From Bacillota bacterium (GTDB taxonomy: Bacteria; Bacillota; Clostridia; Christensenellales; Borkfalkiaceae): a stretch of 23,456 nt of DNA. The stretch covers positions 1 through 23,456 of the forward strand of contig QAKM01000091.1 of the NCBI GenBank assembly GCA_003343805.1, in the 5' to 3' direction. A program made the translations under genes and the position numbers. This document shows, one piece after another, positions 9,025-16,470 of this stretch. Within the stretch, counting starts at the first letter, position 1. Each line of letters begins with the position of its first letter. The notes under the pieces are model-generated. The model did no database searches and was not told the DNA's origin. It was given only the letters and a program-made list of their open reading frames with translations.

Positions 9025-9070
9025 GGTTCGGGACAAGAGGTCGTGGGTTCAAATCCCGTCGCCTCGACCA
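9025..9070 (+). pseudogene. Truncated second copy of tRNA-Pro (3' part only)
   Basis: From the anticodon loop (GGTTCGGGAC) through the T-arm to CCA this segment matches the intact gene, except that one C is missing after the anticodon. The D-arm and the 5' acceptor strand are absent, so it cannot make a tRNA. It is followed two bases later by its own strong terminator. The simplest reading is a displaced original 3' end (att site) left by integration at the tRNA gene. Confidence 0.85.
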
Positions 9071-9071
9071 A

Positions 9072-9108
9072 GACCCCGAGATGGCATTTCTGCCGTCTCG
9101 GGGTCTTT
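9072..9108 (+). terminator. Terminator behind the truncated tRNA-Pro copy
   Basis: GACCCCGAGA (9072-9081) pairs perfectly with TCTCGGGGTC (9096-9105), with an inner GGC/GCC pair, and is followed by TTT. It is unrelated in sequence to the terminator of the intact tRNA gene. Confidence 0.88.
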
Positions 9109-9125
9109 GCTGTTGTGAGGGGTTT

Positions 9126-9182
9126 GAACCACAGCCGCCGAAACGTTTGGAAATGCGACACATTATTCTCGGCTGTCGGTTC
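9126..9182. other. Long inverted repeat, function unknown
   Basis: GAACCACAGCCG (9126-9137) pairs with CGGCTGTCGGTTC (9170-9182) with one bulged C, leaving a loop of about 32 bases. It lies directly before the CTTG-loop hairpin repeat and inside the tRNA-Pro insertion patch. No gene is visible around it. Confidence 0.5.
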
Positions 9183-9184
9183 AC

Positions 9185-9259
9185 GCGCCCGCCACGAGCA
9201 AGGGATGCCCGCTTGCGGAAGCATCCCGCAGCCGTGACGCACGAGGGCGCAGCCCGAGC
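9185..9259 (+). repeat. Hairpin repeat, copy 1 (before the ATPase gene)
   Basis: This ~75-base element matches 11036-11111 in the same orientation with about a dozen differences. Its core (9202-9227) folds as GGGATGC-CCG-[CTTG]-CGG-AA-GCATCCC: a stem with a two-base AA bulge capped by a CTTG loop closed by G-C. CUUG is a known stable RNA tetraloop. Together with copy 2 it brackets the ATPase gene. Confidence 0.8.
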
Positions 9260-9327
9260 TGCGGAAGCGAAGCTATCGAGCCTCTCATAAAAGCCTTGAC
9301 GTTCCTCATGCCCATAGAGGCGAAGAT

Positions 9328-9348
9328 AATCCCGTCGCCTCGACCAAA
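9328..9348 (+). pseudogene. Third, shortest copy of the tRNA-Pro 3' end
   Basis: These 21 bases repeat exactly the last 19 bases of the intact tRNA-Pro gene (8805-8823) and the two A residues after it. An intrinsic terminator overlaps its last bases. The length is typical of the identity core of a tRNA attachment site. Confidence 0.8.
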
Positions 9349-9404
9349 GGGTCATATTTTGTGGTATTTTGAAGGTTGCCTACAAAATATGGCTCTTTCT
9401 TTTT
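9346..9404 (+). terminator. Terminator behind the third tRNA-Pro 3' end
   Basis: The 17-base arms 9346-9362 and 9382-9398 pair throughout, with two G-T wobbles. The core is CATATTTTGT/ACAAAATATG. The stem is followed by CTTTTT. It differs in sequence from the other two terminators in this patch. Confidence 0.85.
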
Positions 9405-9644
9405 GCCCTTCCTGCCCCGAGCAAGCCGAAAAGGCTATGCTTTGGGCAGTTTTTTGGGTAGTTTGCCGTCAAGAATACAAATCGTGATCCGCCAAGCGAA
9501 AACGCTGTCGTTTTACAAGTTATCACGAAAAGCCAAAAGGCGGCAAATCGCACGAAAGCCACATACTGTCTCATTTATATTTCCATTTTAGAAAGAAAAA
9601 CGACATTTTTTTCATAGCTTTTACTTCTATAAAAGAAAAACTTA
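9405..9644. other. A+T-rich non-coding leader of the ATPase island
   Basis: This stretch, 240 bases long, lies between the third tRNA end and the ATPase promoter. It is clearly richer in A+T than the core genes. No gene with a ribosome binding site is seen. It contains short runs of T and A but no clear repeat. Confidence 0.5.
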
Positions 9645-9673
9645 TTGACTTCACGGAGTTTTTCAAGTATAAT
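9645..9673 (+). promoter_or_regulatory. Sigma-A promoter of the ATPase gene
   Basis: -35 TTGACT (9645-9650) and a perfect -10 TATAAT (9668-9673) are exactly 17 bases apart. The start would be near 9680, just at the ribosome binding site, so the leader is very short. Confidence 0.85.
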
Positions 9674-9693
9674 GGAAGCAAAGGAGAAACACA

Positions 9694-10893
9694 ATGATCA
9701 TTCGTCCGGATTATATCAGAGCAGTTACACCGTTTATCGACGTCCCCCTCGTCAAGATCTTAGCAGGTATTCGCCGTTCGGGGAAGTCCACCATCTTTGA
9801 TATGCTCAAGGAAGAGCTTATCTCCCGCGGCATTCCCAAAGAGCAGATCATTTCACGAAAATATACGGAAATGGACGTTGACGGCGGCTTCGATGCAAAA
9901 GCAATGTATCAAGAGCTCAAAGACAGAATTGTCGGACAGCAGAAATTTTATCTCTTTCTCGATGAATTACAGGAGATCGATGGCTGGGAAAAAGTCGTCA
10001 ATAACCTTCTGGAAGATGAAAACGTCGATATTTACGTGACTGGTTCCAACTCAAAGCTCATGTCGGGAGAGATCGAAACATACCTTTCCGGCCGCTATGT
10101 TTCCATTCCCGTGTTCACCCTTTCCTTCAAAGAATATCTCGCTTTTAAGGGGAAAAGTGAAGCCGAAGCACGGAAAGAGTTCAACAACTATCTGCAATTC
10201 GGCGGATTCCCCATCATCGGCATCAGCAATTTTGATACAACATCCGCTTATCAGATCGTAGAAGGCATCTATGCTTCCGTGATCGGCAGAGACGTCACCC
10301 AGCGGCACAATATCCGCAACCGCGACCTTTTCAACCGCGTCGTGCGCTTTCTCATAGAAAACGTCGGCAAAACTTTTTCGGCAAGTTCTATCGCCAATTT
10401 TTTAAAAAGCGAAAAGCGCTCCATATCCGTAGAAACCATTTACAACTACATTGAATGGTTACAGGAAGCATTTATCATTTATCCCTGCCAACGATATGAC
10501 TTACAGGGGAAATCCGTGCTGAAAACGCAGGAGAAATATTATCTTTCCGATATCTCGTTCCGCTACTGCCGTGCGGGGTTCCGGCAAAGCATGATCGCTT
10601 CCATGCTGGAAAATATCGTCTATCTCGAAATGCGGCGAAGAGGATACTCTGTCTATATCGGGAAAAACGGCGTCAAAGAAATTGATTTTGTCGGCGAGAG
10701 ACGCGGAGAAAAAGTCTATGTTCAGGTCTGCCGCGAGCTCCCGGAAAATTCCGAACGGGAAATCGGCAACTTGATGGATGTCAAGGATCACTACCCCAAA
10801 TATGTCGTCTGCATGGACGAGCTCGCACTCGGAAATGAAAACGGGATCAAGATCGTCCATATATGCGACTTTCTTTTACGCGACAACTGGTAA
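9694..10893 (+). CDS. AAA-family ATPase with DUF4143 C-terminal domain
   Basis: This 399-residue protein is of the common but poorly understood AAA_14/DUF4143 type. The N-terminal P-loop domain has Walker A GIRRSGKS (residues 25-32) and Walker B FYLFLDELQEIDGWE with Asp90 and Glu91. A sensor-like VTGSNSKLMSGEIETYLSGR follows at about 115-134. The C-terminal part (DISFRYCRAGF, then GVKEIDFVGERRGEKVYVQV) is the DUF4143 region, which has a nuclease-like strand pattern. The ATG has AAGGAG seven bases upstream and a strong promoter. The gene is less G+C-rich than the core genes around it, stands alone between two copies of a hairpin repeat, and lies downstream of tRNA-Pro 3' duplications, all of which point to horizontal gain. 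Its biological role is unknown. Confidence 0.9.
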   Translation: MIIRPDYIRAVTPFIDVPLVKILAGIRRSGKSTIFDMLKEELISRGIPKEQIISRKYTEMDVDGGFDAKAMYQELKDRIVGQQKFYLFLDELQEIDGWEKVVNNLLEDENVDIYVTGSNSKLMSGEIETYLSGRYVSIPVFTLSFKEYLAFKGKSEAEARKEFNNYLQFGGFPIIGISNFDTTSAYQIVEGIYASVIGRDVTQRHNIRNRDLFNRVVRFLIENVGKTFSASSIANFLKSEKRSISVETIYNYIEWLQEAFIIYPCQRYDLQGKSVLKTQEKYYLSDISFRYCRAGFRQSMIASMLENIVYLEMRRRGYSVYIGKNGVKEIDFVGERRGEKVYVQVCRELPENSEREIGNLMDVKDHYPKYVVCMDELALGNENGIKIVHICDFLLRDNW

Positions 10894-10901
10894 TTCAAAA
10901 A

Positions 10902-10920
10902 ATGATAAACGAATTATCAT
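10902..10920. other. Small inverted repeat behind the ATPase gene
   Basis: ATGATAA (10902-10908) and TTATCAT (10914-10920) are perfect inverted repeats around ACGAA, eight bases after the ATPase stop. It could be a weak hairpin or a protein binding site. There is no U-tract directly after it. Confidence 0.4.
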
Positions 10921-10962
10921 ATTAAATAAAAATGACACAAGCCTTCCGATCAAGACAAATGG

Positions 10963-10999
10963 AAAGAGGGCTGACTTCGTCGGCTCTCTTTTCCGTTTT
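10963..10999 (+). terminator. Intrinsic terminator of the ATPase gene
   Basis: AAAGAGGGCTGAC (10963-10975) pairs with GTCGGCTCTCTTT (10979-10991) over 13 positions, two of them wobble, around TTC. TCCGTTTT follows. Confidence 0.75.
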
Positions 11000-11008
11000 C
11001 ACGAACAT

Positions 11009-11021
11009 CGACGGGATTTGA
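11009..11021 (-). other. 13-base inverted match to the tRNA-Pro T-arm
   Basis: Read on the minus strand this is TCAAATCCCGTCG, identical to 8802-8814 of tRNA-Pro. It lies 15 bases before copy 2 of the hairpin repeat. It may be a remnant of another rearranged tRNA end, or chance. Confidence 0.35.
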
Positions 11022-11035
11022 GGATGGAAGCGCGA

Positions 11036-11111
11036 GCGCCCGCCGCGAGCAAGAGATGCCTGCTTGCGGAAGCATCTATCAGCCATGACACACGAAAGCA
11101 TAGCCCGTAGC
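11036..11111 (+). repeat. Hairpin repeat, copy 2 (after the ATPase gene)
   Basis: This is the second copy of the element at 9185-9259, in direct orientation. Most differences are G-to-A or C-to-T relative to copy 1. The stem is kept: AGATGC (11054-11059) pairs with GCATCT (11072-11077), so the pair G9203-C9226 of copy 1 is replaced by A11054-T11077. The CTTG loop and AA bulge are unchanged. Confidence 0.8.
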
Positions 11112-11227
11112 AGAGGCGCCCTGTCATTTCGTTTCCTGCCGCATCCTCACGCCGCATCCTCTGCGGCGGCACGCAAAATGGTCCGCCGTAAAAATACGGC
11201 AGACTGTCCCGATATCGTCCTTCTCAT

Positions 11228-11467
11228 CTACAGCGGATAGCGCTCTTCGATCTCGAAATCGAGGCCGTGCTCGGCGGCACGATCCCAGAGCCGGATGAAT
11301 TCCAGGCACTCGGTATATGCCGTCTGTTCGCCGTAGACGAAGCTGTCCTCCCCCGCCATACGGGCATCCTTCATTTCTTCCAGATACCGAAGGAGCACAT
11401 CCTTGAGCAGGATGAGCACCTCTTCCGCCGAATAACCTGTCTGTATTTCCGCCCGATCGTGTTCCAT
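11228..11467 (-). CDS. Small conserved-looking hypothetical protein
   Basis: This 79-residue acidic protein starts MEHDRAEIQTGYSAEEVLILLKDVL. It is probably all helical and cytoplasmic, with no signal peptide or membrane segment. The ending GLDFEIEERYPL and the central YGEQTAYTECLEFI look like a family I associate with Clostridia, but I cannot name a function. A longer frame starts at 11518. I prefer the ATG at 11465-11467 because a possible extended -10 (TGATATACT on the minus strand, TATACT at 11509-11514) would put the transcript start downstream of 11518. The ribosome binding site (GGGGAG, 14 bases upstream) is poor for either choice. No firm terminator was found in 11112-11227. Confidence 0.65.
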   Translation of the reverse strand: MEHDRAEIQTGYSAEEVLILLKDVLLRYLEEMKDARMAGEDSFVYGEQTAYTECLEFIRLWDRAAEHGLDFEIEERYPL

Positions 11468-11622
11468 CTTTCGTGCTCGTTCTCCCCTGTTCCCCCTTTC
11501 CCGACATGAGTATATCATGCAGCCCGGCGCGGATCCTCCCGATTTTTGGAAGATATTGTCTTTTTTTGTCGAATTTCAAGAACGAAGGGGTGATTTTTGT
11601 AAAATAACGGCTTTTTTGGGCA

Positions 11623-11663
11623 TAAAAACGCGCCGCCGCGGAGCTTTCGCTCCGCGGCGGCGC
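11623..11663 (-). terminator. Strong intrinsic terminator of the ftsK-nadE operon
   Basis: A perfect 15-base-pair G+C-rich stem (11630-11644 with 11649-11663) closes a four-base loop. On the minus strand it is followed by GTTTTTATG. It starts 18 bases beyond the nadE stop codon and ends the six-gene operon. Confidence 0.93.
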
Positions 11664-11681
11664 TGCCTATAAAATCATCAT

Positions 11682-13586
11682 TCAAAGTTCTTCCGCTTCT
11701 TTCAGCCAGAGGGCGGCGGAGGCATCGGAGGGCATCCTCCAATCGCCGCGGGGCGAGAGGGAAACCGAGCCCACCTTGACGCCGTCCGGCACGCAGTTGC
11801 GCTTGAACTGCTGCGCGAAGAAGCGCTTATAGAAGTTGACGAGCCACTTTTTCAGCGTCGCTCTCTCGTATTTTCCTTCAAACGCCTGCTCGGCGAGCCA
11901 GAGCGTCTTGGCGGGCGAAAAACCGCGCCGCACGAAAGAATACAGGTAGAAATCGTGCAGCTCGTAGGGGCCGACGATGTCCTCCGTCTTCTGCGCGATG
12001 CCGCCCTCTTCGTCGGGCGGGAGCAGTTCGGGAGAGATCTCCGTGTTCAGGATGCCGCGCAGGACGGCCTCCAATCTTCCGCCCGCACGTCTGCCCTCGT
12101 AGTCAACGAGCGACTTTACCAGCGTCTTGGGCACCGAACAGTTGACGGCGTACATACTCATGTGGTCGCCGTTGTAGGTGCACCAGCCGAGGGCGAGTTC
12201 GGACAGATCGCCCGTGCCCACGACGATGCCGTTCGTATCGTTGGCGATGTCCATGAGGATAAGCGTGCGCATCCGCGCCTGCGCGTTCTCGTAAGTGACG
12301 TTCCTGTCCTCGGGATCGTGCTCGATGTCCTTGAAGTGGCGGTTGACGGCGGGCCCGATGTGCACGGTGCGGATGGTGACGCCCGTTGCCTGCATGAGGG
12401 AGAGACCGCTCATGCGCGTCTTGTTGGTGGTGCCGAAGCCGGGCATGGTGACGGCGATGATGTCCTCGCGGGGCTTGCCCAGAAGGTCGAAGGCGCGCAC
12501 GGTGACAAGGAGCGCGAGCGCCGAGTCGAGCCCGCCCGAAATGCCGATGACCGCCGTCTTGCTGTGCGTATGCTTCAGGCGGCGCGCCAGGGCGCTGCTC
12601 TGCATGGAGAGGATGAGCCCGCAGCGGCGGTCGAGTTCCTTCCCTTCGGGAACGAAGGGCGTGGGGTCGACTTTGCGCGTGAGCTTCCCCTCTGCAAGCG
12701 GGAAGGAGAAGGAAACTCTTGTATAGCCCTCCCCGCCCTGTTCAAAGGTGTTCATGGCGCGGCGCTCGTGCTCCAAAAGCTCAACGTCGATCTCTCCCGT
12801 CGCAGAACCGCCCAGAAAGGGAGCGCTCTCGGAAAGGATGCTGCCGTTCTCGGCGATCATGTCGTGCCCCGCGAAGATGAGGTCGGAGACGGACTCCCCC
12901 TCCCCCGCGTCGGCATAGACGTAGCCCACGACGCACTTGCCCGACTGCGCCTTGACGAGCAGGCGCCGGTATTCGAGCTTGCCCACCGCCTCGTTGCTCG
13001 CCGAGAGGTTGACGAGGATGTTCGCGCCCGCCGCGGCGTGTCCTTCCGCAGGGGAATGGGGCGCCCAGAGATCTTCACAGATCTCTGCCGCGACGGAAAA
13101 GGCGGGCATCTCTTGGTGATACAGGACGATCTCCCGCCCGAAGGGAACGGAAAAACCTGCGTATTCGATGACGGAAACGCCCTCTTGGGCGGGCGTAAAG
13201 TTGCGAAGTTCGTAAAATTCGCGGTAGTTGGGGATATGACTTTTGGGGATGAGCGCCAAAAGTTTCCCCTCTGCGAAGGCGGCGGCGCAGTTGAAGAGCT
13301 GCGTCCCCACCGCGACGGGAACGCCCGCAAACACGAGCGTATGCTTGCCGGAAGAAGCGGAAACGAGCTCCTTTAAGGCCTCTTCCGCCGCATTCAAGAG
13401 CATCTTCTGCCCGAACAGATCGCCGCAGGTATAGCCCGTGACGCTAAGCTCGGGAAAGACGAGAAGTTCGACGCCCTCTTCGGCGGCCTTCTCCATGCCC
13501 TCTTGGATCTTCTGCGCATTGTAGGCGGGATCCCCGGGCTTCAAATCGGGAGAAAGCGCCCGCGCCCGCACGAATCCATACTTCAT
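11682..13586 (-). CDS. nadE: Glutamine-dependent NAD+ synthetase
   Basis: This 634-residue two-domain enzyme makes NAD+ from deamido-NAD+, ATP and glutamine-derived ammonia. The N-terminal nitrilase-like glutaminase domain (about 1-280) has the Glu46-Lys115-Cys170 triad, visible in [33 protein letters not shown] and [11 protein letters not shown]. The C-terminal synthetase domain has the pyrophosphatase loop [12 protein letters not shown] with SGGLDS at 350-355, then [28 protein letters not shown]. The length matches the fused bacterial form. Its ATG overlaps the recA stop by four bases (ATGA), so it is translationally coupled. It is the last gene of the operon. With the CinA/PncC domain two genes upstream, it puts two pyridine nucleotide functions in one transcript. 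Confidence 0.97.
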   Translation of the reverse strand: MKYGFVRARALSPDLKPGDPAYNAQKIQEGMEKAAEEGVELLVFPELSVTGYTCGDLFGQKMLLNAAEEALKELVSASSGKHTLVFAGVPVAVGTQLFNCAAAFAEGKLLALIPKSHIPNYREFYELRNFTPAQEGVSVIEYAGFSVPFGREIVLYHQEMPAFSVAAEICEDLWAPHSPAEGHAAAGANILVNLSASNEAVGKLEYRRLLVKAQSGKCVVGYVYADAGEGESVSDLIFAGHDMIAENGSILSESAPFLGGSATGEIDVELLEHERRAMNTFEQGGEGYTRVSFSFPLAEGKLTRKVDPTPFVPEGKELDRRCGLILSMQSSALARRLKHTHSKTAVIGISGGLDSALALLVTVRAFDLLGKPREDIIAVTMPGFGTTNKTRMSGLSLMQATGVTIRTVHIGPAVNRHFKDIEHDPEDRNVTYENAQARMRTLILMDIANDTNGIVVGTGDLSELALGWCTYNGDHMSMYAVNCSVPKTLVKSLVDYEGRRAGGRLEAVLRGILNTEISPELLPPDEEGGIAQKTEDIVGPYELHDFYLYSFVRRGFSPAKTLWLAEQAFEGKYERATLKKWLVNFYKRFFAQQFKRNCVPDGVKVGSVSLSPRGDWRMPSDASAALWLKEAEEL

Positions 13587-14614
13587 ACGTTAGGCTCCTC
13601 TTCACCCGAGACGGTCTCTACCGGGCTCCCCTTGGCGGCCGCACGGATCTTCATTTCGATCTCCTTGGCGAGTTCCTCGTTGTCCTTTAAGAACTGCCGC
13701 ATCTTTTCCTTGCCGTTGGCGATCTTGTTGCCCTCGTAGCTGTACCATGCGCCGCTCTTGCCCAGCACATCGTACTGCACACCGAGGTCGATGAGGCAGC
13801 CCTCCTGCGAGATGCCCTCACCGTACATGATGTCGAACTCCGCCTGACGGAAGGGAGGCGCGAGCTTGTTCTTGACGACCTTTGCGCGCGTGCGGTTGCC
13901 GGCGGCGCCCTCGGTATCCTTCAGGATATCCGTCTTGCGCACGTCGATGCGGATGGAGGCATAGAATTTGAGCGCCTTGCCGCCCGGGGTGACTTCGGGA
14001 TTGCCGAACATGACGCCCACCTTCTCGCGGAGCTGGTTGATAAAGACGACGCACGTCTTGCTCTTGTTGACGATGGCGGTGAGCTTGCGGAGTGCCTGGC
14101 TCATGAGGCGCGCCTGAAGGCCGACGTGGGAATCGCCCATGTCGCCCTCGATCTCTGCCTTGGGCGTGAGCGCCGCGACCGAGTCGACGACGATGATGTC
14201 CACCGCCGAAGAGCGCACGAGATGATCGACGATGTCGAGCGCCTGCTCGCCCGTGTCGGGCTGGGAGACGTAGAGCTCGTCGAGGTTCACGCCGAGCGCC
14301 TTTGCGTAGACGGGATCGAGCGCGTGCTCCGCATCGATGAAGGCCGCGATGCCGCCCAGCTTCTGCGCTTCGGCAACGGCGTGCAGGGCGACCGTCGTCT
14401 TACCGGAGGATTCGGGGCCGTAGATCTCGATCATTCGGCCGCGGGGAAGCCCGCCGATGCCGAGCGCGAGGTCGAGCGAAAGGCACCCCGTGGGGATGAC
14501 TTCGATATCGGTATTGCCCGCCTGTTCGCCGAGCTTCATGATGGCGCCCTTGCCGTAAGCCTTCTCGATCTGGGTGAGGACGGCGTCCAGCGCCTTGAGT
14601 TTTTCTTCGTTCAT
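13583..14614 (-). CDS. recA: Recombinase RecA
   Basis: This 343-residue DNA-dependent ATPase forms filaments on single-stranded DNA for strand exchange and for SOS induction. Walker A is GPESSGKT at 66-73. Downstream are [26 protein letters not shown] and the L2-loop region [29 protein letters not shown]. The C-terminus is short and acidic (GEEEPNV). The ATG at 14612-14614 has AAAGGAG at a good spacing. A longer in-frame start at 14650 lies upstream of that site and was rejected. It lies 59 bases after cinA and overlaps nadE. No LexA-type box was identified, since the gene lies inside an operon. Confidence 0.98.
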   Translation of the reverse strand: MNEEKLKALDAVLTQIEKAYGKGAIMKLGEQAGNTDIEVIPTGCLSLDLALGIGGLPRGRMIEIYGPESSGKTTVALHAVAEAQKLGGIAAFIDAEHALDPVYAKALGVNLDELYVSQPDTGEQALDIVDHLVRSSAVDIIVVDSVAALTPKAEIEGDMGDSHVGLQARLMSQALRKLTAIVNKSKTCVVFINQLREKVGVMFGNPEVTPGGKALKFYASIRIDVRKTDILKDTEGAAGNRTRAKVVKNKLAPPFRQAEFDIMYGEGISQEGCLIDLGVQYDVLGKSGAWYSYEGNKIANGKEKMRQFLKDNEELAKEIEMKIRAAAKGSPVETVSGEEEPNV

Positions 14615-14673
14615 ATCTGTTCTCCTTTTGCAGGGTATTTCCCGATCCATGGCTGTATCCGCGAAGGGCGGCG

Positions 14674-15756
14674 TCAGCCGTTGACTTCCTTATAGGCGAG
14701 GAAGAGCGCCAGATTGGTCGCGCGTTTGGTGACGGCCTCCCGATCCCCCTCCAGGAGGAAGCGAAAGACGCGCACCCGGTCCATGGTGCCGACGGCGATG
14801 TAGCAAAGGCCCACGGGCTTATCGGTGCCGTCCGCATCGGGGCCGGCGATGCCCGTCGTCGCGACGGCAAGATCGCACTTGCCCTCCTTGAGAAGGCCCG
14901 CCGCCATCTCATAGGCGGTCTCGTTGGAGACGGCGCCGAACTTCTTCAGCGTGTAGTCGGTGACGCCGAGCCGCGCCATCTTCGCCTCGTTGCTGTAGGC
15001 GTTGATGCCCTCGAAAAAGACCTTGCTCGCGCCCGGGATCTCCACGATGGAGTGCCCTACCCCGCCGCCCGTGAAGGACTCCGCCGTGGAAAGTTTCATG
15101 CGGTGGAGCTTCAAGACGGTAAAGAGGCGATGCGCGACGCTCTCGTCCTCGTGCGAATACACATAGTCGTTGAGCTCGGTCGAGAGGATGCGCACCGCCT
15201 CGTCGACGGCGGTCTTGGGGGTATCCTGATCGTACACGAGTTCGATGCGGCCCGCCCCGAACTCCTCGGACGTATGGATGGTGACGCGGTCGCGGCTCGC
15301 CTCCCGCGCGGAGGCAACGGCAGAAAAGACGCGCTCGGCGGGAGCGGCCACCGTGCGCAGCACCAGCCTGTAATAGGTCTTGCCGCGGCGCCGATCGACG
15401 GCAGGCACCGCCTCTTCCCGGACGAGCTCGCACCCCCGCGGGGAAGCGGGCAGTACGCCGAAGAGGGTCTTTTCCGTCTCCAGCAGGCATTCACCCGAAA
15501 AATTACGCCCCGCAAGGCCGGAGACGGCATCCTTTGCAAAGGGCATGAGCACGCGGTCGCAGACAAAGAACACGCCGTCGCACTCGGAGGCAAGGCGGGT
15601 GAGCGTCACGGTGATGGCGTTGCGGTCGGCATACGAGAGCACGGCAACTTCGTCGAGCGGAACCCCGCCCGACAAGAAGGCATCCACGACCTCCCCGTAA
15701 CGCACGGTGGAGATGGGATTTGCCGTATTCCGAAGTACGATCGCCGCATATTTCAT
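14674..15756 (-). CDS. cinA: CinA-like protein with intact amidase domain and degenerate N-terminal domain
   Basis: The C-terminal domain of this 360-residue protein (about 205-360) is a clear CinA/PncC nicotinamide-nucleotide amidohydrolase, which recycles NMN to nicotinate mononucleotide. It shows [15 protein letters not shown] (223-237), [19 protein letters not shown] and [17 protein letters not shown] (300-316). The first 200 residues sit where CinA normally has its molybdopterin-binding-like (COG1058) domain. Here the usual GTELLLG start and GGLGPTxDD loop are missing, and the start reads [17 protein letters not shown]. That domain is therefore either degenerate or replaced. The position between pgsA and recA is classical for cinA. 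The ribosome site GGAG overlaps the pgsA stop and is 16 bases upstream, rather far. Confidence 0.88.
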   Translation of the reverse strand: MKYAAIVLRNTANPISTVRYGEVVDAFLSGGVPLDEVAVLSYADRNAITVTLTRLASECDGVFFVCDRVLMPFAKDAVSGLAGRNFSGECLLETEKTLFGVLPASPRGCELVREEAVPAVDRRRGKTYYRLVLRTVAAPAERVFSAVASAREASRDRVTIHTSEEFGAGRIELVYDQDTPKTAVDEAVRILSTELNDYVYSHEDESVAHRLFTVLKLHRMKLSTAESFTGGGVGHSIVEIPGASKVFFEGINAYSNEAKMARLGVTDYTLKKFGAVSNETAYEMAAGLLKEGKCDLAVATTGIAGPDADGTDKPVGLCYIAVGTMDRVRVFRFLLEGDREAVTKRATNLALFLAYKEVNG

Positions 15757-15776
15757 CGCTTGCCGCCCAACGCTCC

Positions 15777-16412
15777 TCAGTCGCTCTCTTTGAGCACTTG
15801 GATATTTTTAACAATATAGTTGATGCCCGAAAGCACCGTGAAGAAAGTGCAGAGGAAGAAAAAGACAAGCCCGACGAGCGCCGCGATCTGCCCCGCGGTC
15901 GTATCGAGGAAGCTCATGCTCGCAAGCAGGACGGCGATGGAAATATCCTGGCAGGTCGTCTTGATCTTGCCCAGCTTATCCGCCGCGATGACGAGCTTGC
16001 GCTCGGCCGCCACCATGCGGAAGCCGCTCACGATAAGCTCGCGCGCCAGGATGACGGCAACGCAAACCCCCGCCGTGATGCGCATGGCAGTTTCAGCGGC
16101 GAGCACGGCGTCGACCTCTCCCCCGTTGAAGAGGAGGAAGGGCGCCGAAAAGACGGAGGGCTCTGTAAGGAGCAGGATGAACGCCGTCGAGACGAGCACC
16201 TTGTCCGCAATGGGATCGAGGAACTTGCCGAGATTGGTGACGAGGTTCCTGCTCCTTGCGATGTGGCCGTCGAGGGCGTCGGTGAGCGCCGCCAGCACAA
16301 AGATGACGGCTGCAATGAGGAAATTGCAGGGGATGACATCGAGATAGAACACGACGACAAAGAGCGGGATCATGCAGATGCGCGCCATCGTGATCTTGTT
16401 GGGTAAATTCAT
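15777..16412 (-). CDS. pgsA: CDP-diacylglycerol-glycerol-3-phosphate 3-phosphatidyltransferase
   Basis: This 211-residue integral membrane enzyme makes phosphatidylglycerol phosphate, the precursor of phosphatidylglycerol and cardiolipin. The CDP-alcohol phosphotransferase signature is complete: Asp45-x2-Asp48-Gly49-x2-Ala52-Arg53-x8-Gly62-x3-Asp66-x3-Asp70, read in TDALDGHIARSRNLVTNLGKFLDPIAD. Hydrophobic segments before and after it fit about six membrane helices. The N-terminal NLPNKITMARI is the usual start of the family. The ATG at 16410-16412 has AAGGA about nine bases upstream. It lies 58 bases after rimO and 20 bases before cinA in the operon. Confidence 0.96.
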   Translation of the reverse strand: MNLPNKITMARICMIPLFVVVFYLDVIPCNFLIAAVIFVLAALTDALDGHIARSRNLVTNLGKFLDPIADKVLVSTAFILLLTEPSVFSAPFLLFNGGEVDAVLAAETAMRITAGVCVAVILARELIVSGFRMVAAERKLVIAADKLGKIKTTCQDISIAVLLASMSFLDTTAGQIAALVGLVFFFLCTFFTVLSGINYIVKNIQVLKESD

Positions 16413-16470
16413 GATGATATGTCCTTCTTGTGAAGAAAAAGTTTCTTAAATTTTCTCTGCCGAGGCAGCA

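Noticed and set aside
8708..9118. 136-codon frame across tRNA-Pro and its truncated copy
   Set aside because: It overlaps a functional tRNA gene and two terminators.
9296..9487. 63-codon frame after the third tRNA end
   Set aside because: It overlaps the tRNA-end fragment and a 17-base-pair terminator and has no ribosome site.
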